Source: Lamellibrachia columna | Taxonomy: Eukaryota > Annelida > Polychaeta > Sabellida > Siboglinidae | DNA: 64,000 nucleotides | Assembly: GCA_963662155.1 (NCBI GenBank) | Contig: OY759268.1 | Coordinates: forward strand, 5,184,201-5,248,200 | Direction: 5' to 3' | Part shown: piece after piece, positions 1 through 12,130 of the stretch | Layout: each line of letters starts with the position of its first letter | Numbering within the stretch: the stretch's first letter is position 1 | Translations under genes and position numbers: made by a program | The notes under the pieces: generated by a model | Databases searched by the model: none | Told to the model about the DNA's origin: nothing | What the model saw: the letters and a program-made list of their open reading frames with translations, nothing else

Positions 1-780
1 ACTCCTACTTGTCAAGTCATTATTATTTGTTTGACAGCCAAGTCTAAACAATGCTTTGTCCGTATTATTAGCTGAAAACCAGTCACATAATTTAATTATA
101 GGTCGATTTTGACACTTGATAAATCATAGATCATGTACACTAGATTTACATAGCACTGCGAACCAATGAAGCCTGCTTACTGTCCCTTTGAATATACTAA
201 TGAGTTTATTTTTAAATTAGTATTCAAATAATTGCTTGATTTTCAGAACCAAACGTGGCATAACTTTGTAAGAAAATTTGACATTTTTGACATTTAACAG
301 GATTTAGGGTAAATTCCAATGATTCAGGTTTGTCCAATTGTATTGTTTATGTGATTGCTTTCATACTTCTAGTTGATAAGATACAAGGCGAACGGCTTGA
401 TTTCGATACGCCACCATAAAAGGGTATCACATGACCAGATGCCAGATTTGAAAATGCTGATCTACGCAGTGCTTCCAGTGGGTGTGACACAACCAAAATA
501 CAGCTATTCTGTCCAAATTTGTTACACAATGTTGCTAACGCACTGGGCCACAAGACGAATATCACCAATGATCGCTCTAGTCCAAAATGGTTACCTGTTC
601 CGTCACGTACTTATGTCATACCCCCCAATTTTCGCAAACTTTCCATTTTGGCATCTGATCTGTATCATGATGTTCGTTATTGCTACTGCTGTCTGCCTTT
701 TCCAAGCAAACTGTTCACTTTTCCTATCAACCTGTGCCTATGGGAATGAGTATGTCTTATGTTAACCACTTCAGAGTTAT

Positions 781-866
781 GGTTAGCTAGGGATGGTGTT
801 AGCTAGAGATGGGGTTAGCCAGGCATGTGGTTAGCTAAAGATGGGGTTAGCTACGGTTAGGGTTGC
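781..866 (+). repeat. 16-bp GGTTAG-rich block inside the satellite unit
   Basis: Five degenerate 16-bp copies of GGTTAGCTAGAGATGG end in GGTTAGGGTT. Equivalent blocks begin near 3323, 5408 and 7505 in the other units. The G-rich strand resembles a degenerate telomere-type repeat, but the spacing is 16 bp rather than 5 or 6, so it is not a telomere. Confidence 0.8.
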
Positions 867-1552
867 AAAGTACTGCACACAACATGAAATTGGTATTGAT
901 ATGTGGTGAATAGACATTTTGGAAAGGCAACAGTTATTGTTGATATTAAAAATTGCTTATTGTACACCTTTAGCTTACCACAAGTTCTATAATGCTATTT
1001 TTAGCATATGAAAAATAAAAAAATTGTATTTATTAGCAATGAAATATCATATTGAACATCAACTTGCGCAATATATCAGCTCGTGCACATCAAACGTTAT
1101 AGTACAATACTAAAATGTACATTTATTTGACATGTTTTATATTTAGTAGATCGGTTATAAGACACCTCCTAAAGGAGACTGTTAATCAGTTTAAATAGTA
1201 GCGGCGTTTAACCAGTAATGATCTTGTTCACTAGATGGAATCTATAACATATATATAATAATATAATATTATCCAGTCTGACACCGACAATTGTCTAAGT
1301 CAAACACACACAACATGGGACAGGTTAGCAACCGTTTTTATTTATTTATTTATTTTCCAAAATATGAGCCCTAATTACATTATCATAATTGCAAATTATA
1401 AAAATTATAAGAAATTTGTTATAACAAACTAATAATTTCATCCAAATTATGTGTAATATACACAATTAAGCTAATAACAACGACCAAAACATAAGCATAT
1501 CAACATTTTATAACCGTGTTTGTGACCCCGACTTCCGTCTATTTAAATAGGA

Positions 1553-2001
1553 GTAAGACCACAGTTGAAAATTGCATTGGTGGCCATGTTTACGTTTTGT
1601 TAGTTTATAAGAAAACGTGACCACTAAAAATTCTGAAACTTTTTCACAGCAACTGCCATCATGTCTTTGACATGCTGACCAAGTTTTACCAAAATCACAT
1701 ACTTCCAGCTCTTTTAAAAACGCCCCGACGTGCGATGCCCATCAATTTTGACAAAAATAGCCTTGTATTCATGTGCCCACGTGGCCCATAGCAGAAAAAT
1801 TCCCATAAATCCCTCCGCCTTTTAAACTCTAACAAAAATGCACCATTTCACAGCCAATAGCTTCTACAAACAAACCTGTCAATATGCCTGCTCAATTGCA
1901 CTTATGTCACATCATATGAATTCTTTAAATTAACATATCGCAATTTAATACGCCCTACATTCGTGTGAAACAATAAACAGGAAGGTCAACTGTGGTCTTA
2001 C
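1553..2001. mobile_element. TIR-bounded segment within the satellite unit (MITE-like)
   Basis: GTAAGACCACAGTTGA at 1553-1568 is repeated exactly in inverted orientation at 1986-2001. The segments just outside (CTATTTAAATAG on the left, CCCAAATAGG on the right) are also partly inverted copies. The same pair bounds 4095-4542 and 6180-6628. In unit 4 the left terminus has one changed base (8280-8295) and the right terminus is present twice (8712-8727 and 8755-8770). The roughly 450-bp size and lack of transposase fit a non-autonomous DNA element captured in the satellite. No convincing target duplication is seen. Confidence 0.55.
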
Positions 2002-2148
2002 CCCAAATAGGGAATTTTTTTGTTTCAGAAAGTGTCAAATTTTGTATCAAGTTGCGGCACAGTGTATATGTAGACACATTATGGAACACTCCTACTTGTC
2101 AAGTCATTATTATTTGTTTGACAGCCAAGTCTAAACAATGCTTTGTCC

Positions 2149-3070
2149 GTATTATTAGCTGAAAACCAGTCACATAATTTAATTATAGGTCGATTTTGAC
2201 ACTTGATAAATCATAGATCATGTACACTAGATTTACATAGCACTGCGAACCAATGAATCCTGCTTACTGTCCCTTTGAATATACTAATGAGTCTATTTTT
2301 AAATTAGTATTCAAATAATTGCTTGATTTTCAGAACCAAACGTGGCATAACTTTGTAAGAAAATTTGACATTTTTGACATTTAACAGGATTTAGGGTAAA
2401 TTCCAATGATTCAGGTTTGTCCAATTGTATTGTTTATGTGACTGCTTTCATACTTCTAGTTGATAAGATACAAGGCGAACGGCTTGATTTCGATACGCCA
2501 CCATAAAAGGGTATCACATGAACAGATGCCAGTCGCGGCCAGATTTGAAAATGCTGATCTACGCAGTGCTTCCAGTGGGTGTGACACAACCAAAATACAG
2601 CTATTCTGTCCAAATTTGTCTGTATTATTAGCTGAAAACCAGTCACATAATTTAATTATAGGTCGATTTTGACACTTGATAAATCATAGATCATGTACAC
2701 TAGATTTACATAGCACTGCGAACCAATGAAGCCTGCTTACTGTCCCTTTGAATATACTAATGAGTCTATTTTTAAATTAGTATTCAAATAATTGCTTGAT
2801 TTTAAACCAAACGTGGCATAACTTTGTAAGAAAATTTAGGGTAAATTCCAATGATTCAGGTTTGTCCAATTGTATTGTTTATGTGACTGCTTTCATACTT
2901 CTAGTTGATAAGATACAAGGCGAACGGCTTGATTTCGATACGCCACCATAAAAGGGTATCACATGACCAGATGCCAGTCGCGGCCAGATTTGAAAATGCT
3001 GATCTACGCAGTGCTTCCAGTGGGTGTGACACAACCAAAATACAGCTATTCTGTCCAAATTTGTTACACA
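2149..3070. repeat. Internal partial duplication in satellite unit 2
   Basis: Sequence from 2149 to 2621 is repeated from 2622, joined at a short TGTCC/TGTC match. The second copy lacks about 30 bp present near 2340-2395 in the first. This explains why unit 2 is roughly 450 bp longer than its neighbours. Confidence 0.85.
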
Positions 3071-3291
3071 ATGTTGCTAACGCACTGGGCCACAAGACGA
3101 ATATCACCAATGATCGCTCTAGTCCAAAATGGTTACCTGTTCCGTCACATACTTATGTCATACCCCCCAATTTTCGCAAACTTTCCATTTTGGCATCCGA
3201 TCTGTATCATGATGTTCGTTATTGCTACTGCTGTCTGCCTTTTCCAAGCAAACTGTTCACTTTTCCTATCAACCTGTGCCTATGGGAATGA
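2905..3291 (+). other. Uncharacterised 128-codon open frame in satellite unit
   Basis: An ATG-initiated frame of 128 codons is present in units 2 and 4 (2905-3291 and 7087-7473) with a few differences. In units 1 and 3 a 10-bp deletion after GATGCCA breaks it (373 and 5001). I recognise no domain. A second frame overlaps the same region and there is no sign of splice sites. Recurrence follows from the satellite amplification, so this is not evidence of coding. It could be a remnant of a mobile-element protein. Confidence 0.15.
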
Positions 3292-6200
3292 GTATGTCTT
3301 ATGTTAACCACTTCAGAGTTATGGTTAGCTAGGGATGGGGTTAGCTAGAGATGGGGTTAGCCAGGCATGTGGTTAGCTAAAGATGGGGTTAGCTACGGTT
3401 AGGGTTGCAAAGTACTGCACACAACATGAAATTGGTATTGATATGTGGTGAATAGACATTTTGGAAAGGCAACAGTTACTGTTGATATTAAAAATTGCTT
3501 ATTGTACACTTTTAACTTACCACAAGTTCTATAATGCTATTTTTAGCATATGAAAAATAAAAAAATTGTATTTATTAGCAATGAAATATCATATTGAACA
3601 TCAACTTGCGCAATATATCAGCTCGTGCACATCAAACGTTATAGTACAATAATAAAATGTACATTTATTTGACATGTTTTATATTTAGTAGATCGGTTAT
3701 AAGACACCTCCTAAGGGAGACTGTTAATCAGTTTAAATAGTAGCGGCGTTTAAGCAGTAATGATCTTGTTCACTAGATGGAATCTATAACATATATATAA
3801 TAATATAATATTATCCAGTCTGACACCGACAATTGTCTAAGTCAAACACACACAACATGGGACAGGTTAGCAACCGTTTTTATTTATTTATTTATTTTCC
3901 AAAATATGAGCCCTAATTATATTATCATAATTGCAAATTATAAAAATTATAAGAAATTTGTTATAACAAACTAATAATTTCATCCAAATTATGTGTAATA
4001 TACACAATTAAGCTAATAACAATGACCAAAACATAAGCATATCAACATTTTATAACCGTGTTTGTGACCCCGACTTCCGTCTATTTAAATAGGAGTAAGA
4101 CCACAGTTGAAAATTGCATTGGTGGCCATGTTTACGTTTTGTTAGTTTATAAGAAAACGTGACCACTAAAAATTCTGAAACTTTTTCACAGCAACTGCCA
4201 TCATGTCTTTGACATGCTGACCAAGTTTTACCAAAATCACATACTTCCAGCTCTTTTAAAACGCCCCGACGTGCGATGCCCATCAATTTTGACAAAAATA
4301 GCCTTGTATTCATGCGCCCACGTGGCCCATAGCAGAAAAATTCCCATAAATCCCTCCGCCTTTTAAACTCTAACAAAAATGCACCATTTCACAGCCAATA
4401 GCTTCTACAAACAAACCTGTCAATATGCCTGCTCAATTGCACTTATGTCACATCATATGAATTCTTTAAATTAACATATCGCAATTTAATACGCCCTACA
4501 TTCGTGTGAAACAATAAACAGGAAGGTCAACTGTGGTCTTACCCCAAATAGGGAATTTTTTTGTTTCAGAAAGTGTCAAATTTTATATCAAGTTGCGGCA
4601 CAGTGTATACGTAGACACATTATGGAACACTCCTACTTGTCAAGTCATTATTATTTGTTTGACAGCCAAGTCTAAACAATGCTTTGTCCGTATTATTAGC
4701 TGAAAACCAGTCACATAATTTAATTATAGGTCGATTTTGACACTTGATAAATCATAGATCATGTACACTAGATTTACATAGCACTGCGAACCAATGAAGC
4801 CTGCTTACTGTCCCTTTGAATATACTAATGAGTTTATTTTTAAATTAGTATTCAAATAATTGCTTGATTTTCAGAACCAAACGTGGCATAACTTTGTAAG
4901 AAAATTTGACATTTTTGACATTTAACAGGATTTAGGGTAAATTCCAATGATTCAGGTTTGTCCAATTGTATTGTTTATGTGATTGCTTTCATACTTCTAG
5001 TTGATAAGATACAAGGCGAACGGCTTGATTTCGATACGCCACCATAAAAGGGTATCACATGACCAGATGCCAGATTTGAAAATGCTGATCTACGCAGTGC
5101 TTCCAGTGGGTGTGACACAACCAAAATACAGCTATTCTGTCCAAATTTGTTACACAATGTTGCTAACGCACTGGTCACAAGACGAATATCACCAATGATC
5201 GCTCTAGTCCAAAATGGTTACCTGTTCCGTCACGTACTTATGTCATACCCCCCAATTTTCGCAAACTTTCCATTTTGGCATCCGATCTGTATCATGATGT
5301 TCGTTATTGCTACTGCTGTCTGCCTTTTCCAAGCAAACTGTTCACTTTTCCTATCAACCTGTGCCTATGGGAATGAGTATGTCTTATGTTAACCACTTCA
5401 GAGTTATGGTTAGCTAGGGATGGGGTTAGCTAGAGATTGGGTTAGCCAGGCATGTGGTTAGCTAAAGATGGGGTTAGCTACGGTTAGGGTTGCAAAGTAC
5501 TGCACACAACATGAAATTGGTATTGATATGTGGTGAATAGACATTTTGGAAAGGCAACAGTTACTGTTGATATTAAAAATTGCTTATTGTACACTTTTAG
5601 CTTACCACAAGTTCTATAATGCTATTTTTAGCATATGAAAAATAAAAAAATTGTATTTATTAGCAATGAAATATCATATTGAACATCAACTTGCGCAATA
5701 TATCAGCTCGTGCACATCAAACGTTATAGTACAATAATAAAATGTACATTTATTTGACATGTTTTATATTTAGTAGATCGGTTATAAGACACCTCCTAAG
5801 GGAGACTGTTAATCAGTTTAAATAGTAGCGGCGTTTAAGCAGTAATGATCTTGTTCACTAGATGGAATCTATAACATATATATAATAATATAATATTATC
5901 CAGTCTGACACCGACAATTGTCTAAGTCAAACACACACAACATGGGACAGGTTAGCAACCGTTTTTATTTATTTATTTATTTTCCAAAATATGAGCCCTA
6001 ATTATATTATCATAATTGCAAATTATAAAAATTATAAGAAATTTGTTATAACAAACTAATAATTTCATCCAAATTATGTGTAATATACACAATTAAGCTA
6101 ATAACAATGACCAAAACATAAGCATATCAACATTTTATAACCGTGTTTGTGACCCCGACTTCCGTCTATTTAAATAGGAGTAAGACCACAGTTGAAAATT

Positions 6201-8770
6201 GCATTGGTGGCCATGTTTACGTTTTGTTAGTTTATAAGAAAACGTGACCACTAAAAATTCTGAAACTTTTTCACAGCAACTGCCATCATGTCTTTGACAT
6301 GCTGACCAAGTTTTACCAAAATCACATACTTCCAGCTCTTTTAAAAACGCCCCGACGTGCGATGCCCATCAATTTTGACAAAAATAGCCTTGTATTCATG
6401 CGCCCACGTGGCCCATAGCAGAAAAATTCCCATAAATCCCTCCGCCTTTTAAACTCTAACAAAAATGCAATATTTCACAGCCAATAGCTTCTACAAACAA
6501 ACCTGTCAATATGCCTGCTCAATTGCACTTATGTCACATCATATGAATTCTTTAAATTAACATATCGCAATTTAATACGCCCTACATTCGTGTGAAACAA
6601 TAAACAGGAAGGTCAACTGTGGTCTTACCCCAAATAGGGAATTTTTTTGTTTCAGAAAGTGTCAAATTTTATATCAAGTTGCGGCACAGTGTATATGTAG
6701 ACACATTATGGAACACTCCTACTTGTCAAGTCATTATTATTTGTTTGACAGCCAAGTCTAAACAATGCTTTGTCCGTATTATTAGCTGAAAACCAGTCAC
6801 ATAATTTAATTATAGGTCGATTTTGACACTTGATAAATCATAGATCATGTACACTAGATTTACATAGCACTGCGAACCAATGAAGCCTGCTTACTGTCCC
6901 TTTGAATATACTAATGAGTCTATTTTTAAATTAGTATTCAAATAATTGCTTGATTTTCAGAACCAAACGTGGCATAACTTTGTAAGAAAATTTGACATTT
7001 TTGACATTTAACAGGATTTAGGGTAAATTCCAATGATTCAGGTTTGTCCAATTGTATTGTTTATGTGACTGCTTTCATACTTCTAGTTGATAAGATACAA
7101 GGCGAACGGCTTGATTTCGATACGCCACCATAAAAGGGTATCACATGACCAGATGCCAGTCGCGGCCAGATTTGAAAATGCTGATCTACGCAGTGCTTCC
7201 AGTGGATGTGACACAACCAAAATACAGCTATTCTGTCCAAATTTGTTACACAATGTTGCTAACGCACTGGGCCACAAGACGAATATCACCAATGATCGCT
7301 CTAGTCCAAAATGGTTATCTGTTCCGTCACATACTTATGTCATACCCCCCAATTTTCGCAAACTTTCCATTTTGGCATCCGATCTGTATCATGATGTTCG
7401 TTATTGCTACTGCTGTCTGCCTTTTCCAAGCAAACTGTTCACTTTTTCTATCAACCTGTGCCTATGGGAATGAGTATGTCTTATGTTAACCACTTCAGAG
7501 TTATGGTTAGCTAGGGATGGGGTTAGCTAGAGATGGGGTTAGCTAGGCATGTGGTTAGCTAAAGATGGGGTTAGCTACGGTTAGGGTTGCAAAGTACTGC
7601 ACACAACATGAAATTGGTATTGATATGTGGTGAATAGACATTTTGGAAAGGCAACAGTTATTGTTGATATTAAAAATTGCTTATTGTACACTTTTAGCTT
7701 ACCACAAGTTCTATAATGCTATTTTTAGCATATGAAAAAAAAAAAATTGTATTTATTAGCAAAGAAATATCATATTGAACATCAACTTGCGCAATATATC
7801 AGCTCGTGCACATCAAACGTTATAGTACAATACTAAAATGTACATTTATTTGACATGTTTTATATTTAGTAGATCGGTTATAAGACACCTCCTAACTAAG
7901 GGAGACTGTTAATCAGTTTAAATAGTAGCGGCGTTTAACCAGTAATGATCTTGTTCACTAGATGGAATCTATAACATATATATAATAATATAATATTATC
8001 CAGTCTGACACCGACAATTGTCTAAGTTAAACACACACAACATGGGACAGGTTAGCAACCGTTTTTATTTATTTATTTATTTTCCAAAATATGAGCCCTA
8101 ATTATATTATCATAATTGCAAATTATAAAAATTATAAGAAATTTGTTATAACAAACTAATAATTTCATCCAAATTATGTGTAATATACACAATTAAGCTA
8201 ATAACAACGACCAAAACATAAGCATATCAACATTTTATAACCGTGTTTGTGACCCCGACTTCCGTCTATTTAAATAGGAGTCAGACCACAGTTGAAAATT
8301 GCATTGGTGGCCATGTTAACGTTTTGTTAGTTTATAAGAAAACGTGACCACTAAAAATTCTGAAACTTTTTCACAGCAACTGCCATCATGTCTTTGACAT
8401 GCTGACCAAGTTTTACCAAAATCACATACTTCCAGCTCTTTTAAAACGCCCCGACGTGCGATGCCCATCAATTTTGACAAAAATAGCCTTGTATTCATGC
8501 GCCCACGTGGCCCATAGCAGAAAAATTCCCAAAAATCCCTCCGCCTTTTAAACTCTAACAAAAATGCACCATTTCACAGCCAATAGCTTCTACAAACAAA
8601 CCTGTCAATATGCCTGCTCAATTGCACTTATGTCACATCATATGAATTCTTTAAATTAACATATCGCAATTTAATACGCCCTACATTCGTGTGAAACAAT
8701 AAACAGGGAGGTCAACTGTGGTCTTACCCCTTAATACGCCCTACATTCGGAAGGTCAACTGTGGTCTTAC

Positions 8771-9625
8771 CCCAAAAGCGGCAATGTCGGCAAGAAAAGG
8801 GTAAAAAGGGTGACCGGCTACACATCCTATTTGTTCTTTAACGTCATAACCAGTTTAGTTGTTTAGTCGCTACTAACACACACTTTAATACCACGGGCAA
8901 CTGAATCAACTTGGGCCTTTGTAACTAATATTTTATATACTAACTAAAGGGTATGCAACAAGGAATGCCACCACTCACCTTTCAACATCCGTATCTGAGC
9001 TTTGCAATGCATAATCCGATTACTACGATCACACACACACATGTCCAAATGAATAAACTTTCACTATACCTACTTTTGATTACACATATGTCTGTATTTC
9101 TTAACGAAAAGACATATTTTAACGACTGCGCGCGTAAAAGTACATACGACGAAACGTCACCACGTGACAACGCAGACGAAAGTGAGGTGCAGCACACTTT
9201 ATCACCGAAATAGTCGACCCTACAAAAAGTCAGCACCGTCTCTGTCTGACAACTTCTACGTGGGGTGACAGTTGTGCGGTTATATTTTTGATCTATCAAT
9301 GAAGACATCGGAAAAAATAACCTTTTGGTAAGTCATATATGCAATTTAAGGTTTACGCAAAATTTGTCCACTGAAAGTTGTTGTACATTTATTTCTGGGA
9401 GTGTAGGAAGAGAAGGGCGTAGAACTACTATTGCTCTGTCCTGCAAACGTACAACGCACTTTGTAAAAAATATTCCATATGAGTTTATGAGCTTGTAATT
9501 TTTTTCCCTGCCAGCATGTTGCAACGAGTGCACATATCATAATATTTTAACTCGAAAATATGATGCTGTAATTCCACAATGAATAAAAAATGTTTTGAGT
9601 GTTTTTAGATTGTTAGACAACTACA

Positions 9626-9628
<3 letters not shown>
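8771..9628. other. No gene recognised; right flank of satellite
   Basis: Unique-looking AT-rich sequence follows the satellite end. Open frames of up to about 108 codons occur on both strands around 8950-9310, overlap each other and show no recognisable motif. Nothing further is seen. Confidence 0.5.

Positions 9629-9722
<94 letters not shown>
9629..9722. repeat. (TA)n microsatellite
   Basis: About 47 uninterrupted TA dinucleotides. Perfect alternation makes it prone to cruciform formation and replication slippage, so the assembled length may be unreliable. Confidence 0.98.
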
Positions 9723-9724
<2 letters not shown>

Positions 9725-9756
9725 TATTTATACCGTGTATAAAGATAATGAATGTA

Positions 9757-9963
<207 letters not shown>

Positions 9964-10003
9964 TCTGCCTCTACACATGTGATTTTATATTTATATTTCA
10001 CAG

Positions 10004-10086
10004 AAATTTCCAAGATGATGCACCCCGAAGAAGAAGTATTATGGCTGTGTAAAAATGGCCATAATGTCCTAATTACTGGACAGGCA
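10004..10086 (+). pseudogene. Orphan exon resembling the P-loop start of a PIF1-like helicase
   Basis: A pyrimidine-rich tract ending in TTTCACAG precedes an open block that reads [20 protein letters not shown] followed by TGQA. It ends at GCA before GTATAT, a possible donor. In PIF1 or Helitron-type helicases, NVLITGQA is followed directly by GTGKS/T, the phosphate-binding loop. Here that part would have to lie in a next exon. A frame near 10159-10180 contains NSTGFAAS, weakly like helicase motif Ia, but no GTGKS is found. The rest of the gene is not visible, so this is a fragment of a mobile or host helicase at best. Confidence 0.4.
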
Positions 10087-10275
10087 GTATATATTAAATA
10101 TAAATTACTCTGTTATGGTAACTTTTAGCCACTTTTATGTTACATAACTGGACGGTTCTCGCAGAACTCGACAGGTTTTGCCGCTTCATCAGCCTTTTGG
10201 CGACTACGGCGCCTCGTGCGTTTGCGTTAAAATTGACAATCTTCTCCCGTCGGTCGTCTCGGGCATATGCCCCAA

Positions 10276-10555
10276 TCATGTGCAGATATACCCCAGTGCA
10301 GTAAGTTAATAAGTTCATCTACACAACGTGACATCATGATTGTGACGGAACGCTTATACTTAACAGTTAATCGCTAGATGGCGAAACTATCTTATCATTT
10401 ACCATTGAAGTCGCCACATTAATGATATGCATGCCGGCACGGCTTGACCAATGAGAAAGCTTGGTGTGTAGTAAAATGTGCTCCTAATAATCATGTGCAG
10501 AGATACCCCAGTGCAGTAAGTTAATAAGTTCATCTACACAACGTGACGTCATGAT
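10276..10555. repeat. 65-bp direct duplication, copies 215 bp apart
   Basis: The block at 10276-10340, starting TCATGTGCAGATATACCCCA, recurs at 10491-10555 with about two changes. The 150 bp between the copies contains no gene. It could be a local duplication or the ends of a short inserted element. Confidence 0.85.
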
Positions 10556-11288
10556 GTAGATGTTATTAAAATGTATATTTAATTTGGTTCTTCCGTATTT
10601 ACGGGTGCATGGGTCGTATATGATATATGCCATACGCCGATGGGGATACTCATTAGCTAAACCACCAGCTAACCCGTGCGACAGGAAGTGGGAGGTGGGT
10701 CCTAAAAATAGGTGGGAAGTTGGCCTAAAATAGGTGGATAAGAGGTGTGATTTTGAGGTAGGATGTGTTAAAGACAGTAATGCTATAACAGGATAGTAAA
10801 TGTGGATTCATTGGTTATATATATTGGAGTGTATAGGGCCTAATTATCATGCTGTTTGTCTTCTGTCTTTTGGTTTTCTTCGTCGCATGGCTTTTTTATG
10901 TACTCTGTATGTGAGACACACCAATATCAGGCATCCACTTCGGTAGATATTCCCAAAATATTGGCATTATCATTATATCAAGCACAGCTGGTTATGTTGA
11001 TATTATTTATATGGGCGGAGTTGACCAAGTAATACGCATGAATATACAAAACAAGATATAAGATTAGAAAGTACTTAATTACACTTTGGACCAAAATTTG
11101 AAATGAATGCAACGTTTCGATCCGTCTACTGCCGACCTTTTTCACGGCCTGATGTCCTATGTTGTGGCTCAGATTCTAGCGGAATAATCTGGTTGTAGAT
11201 GGCGGGTAGGTAGTAACCCTTGTCTCGATTCATTCTCTGCTTGATGTCGATTCCCTGGCCAGGATCTTGGTGTTGTCCAAGGACACTG
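10556..11288. other. No gene recognised
   Basis: AT-rich sequence with no convincing open frame, splice-bounded exon or repeat longer than a few bases. Confidence 0.5.
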
Positions 11289-11714
11289 GGCGTCCTGTGG
11301 CCAGGCAGTGGTCTCCTACCCCTGTAGGGTTATCTAGGTTCGTATGTTCCTTGAACCTCTGGCTGGTGTCCTGTGGCCAGGCAGTGGTCTCCTACCACTG
11401 TAGGGTTATCTAGGTTCGTATGTTCCTTGAACCTCTGGCTGGTGTCCTGTGGCCAGGCAGTGGTCTCCTACCACTGTAGGGTTATCTAGGTTCGTATGTT
11501 CCTTGAACCTCTGGCTGGTGTCCTGTGGCCAGGCAGTGGTCTCCTACCACTGTAGGGTTATCTAGGTTCGTATGTTCCTTGAACCTCTTGCTGGTGTCCT
11601 GTGGCCAGACAGTGGTCTCCTACCACTGTAGGTTTATCTAGGTTCGTATGTTCCTTGAACCTCTGGCTGGTGTCCTGTGGCCAGGCAGTAGTCTCCTACC
11701 GCTGTAGGGTTATC
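11289..11714. repeat. 76-bp minisatellite, about 5.6 copies
   Basis: The unit begins GGTGTCCTGTGGCCAGGCAG and includes CTGTAGGGTTATCTAGG. Copies are nearly identical. The last copy stops at GTTATCT, directly against LINE sequence on its right. Confidence 0.95.
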
Positions 11715-11715
11715 T

Positions 11716-12085
11716 CAGACCATTTCACTAATTTGACTAGATCGTTTTGTAAATGTTGTTTATCACCATCAGTGTTAACCTTTCTAAACATTGTTGTGTC
11801 ATCTGCAAATTTGAGTACGTTACTTGTTATATTGTCGTCCACGTCATTGATATATATTAAGAATAATAAAGGTCCTAATACTGATCCTTGTGCTACCCCA
11901 CTCAAAACTGATTTCCAGCTTGAAAATTCTCCATCTACTACAACACGCTGTTGTTCTGTCCAGTCAATTAAGCCGTCCACGATACCATGGGCTTTTAATT
12001 TAAGTAGTAATCTTTGATGTGAAGCTTTCTGAAAATCTAAGTAGATAATATCTACCTGCGATCTCTCGTCAATCCACTTAGTGAT
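11716..12085 (-). pseudogene. LINE reverse transcriptase fragment, palm domain (jockey/CR1-like)
   Basis: The minus strand encodes a nearly open reverse transcriptase segment. It has ITKWIDE near 12080, VDIIYLDFQKA (motif A region), QRVVVDGEFSSWKS, GVAQGSVLGPLLFLIYINDV (motif B region), then LKFADDTTMFRKV with the catalytic FADD, and ends at LVKLVKWSE. Short in-frame gaps, for example after FQKA, remove residues normally present. At KWSE the match stops and the frame runs into the 76-bp array, so the fragment is cut within its coding region. Endonuclease and 3' end are absent. It belongs to the same LINE family as the copies at 14415-15865 and 18300-19215. Confidence 0.9.
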
Positions 12086-12130
12086 AGAAAGATACCCGAA
12101 GACTGTGTCTTCAGCAAACTGAAAGAAAGG

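Larger units (their letters stand above)
1..8770. repeat. 2.09-kb tandem satellite, four units
   Basis: The same block, starting with ACTCCTACTTGTCAAGTC, recurs at 1, 2090, 4628 and 6714, giving units of about 2.09 kb. Unit 2 is longer because of an internal duplication. Units differ by scattered single bases and one 10-bp indel. The array is cut by the left edge of the window, so its full length is unknown. It ends near 8770 inside a duplicated inverted-repeat terminus. Short open frames in each unit look incidental. This is a complex satellite or a tandemly amplified composite of mobile elements. Confidence 0.95.

Noticed and set aside
4050..4376. 108-codon minus-strand frame in the satellite as a conserved gene
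   Set aside because: It is open only in some units, crosses a TIR, and has no recognised motif; recurrence reflects satellite copies.
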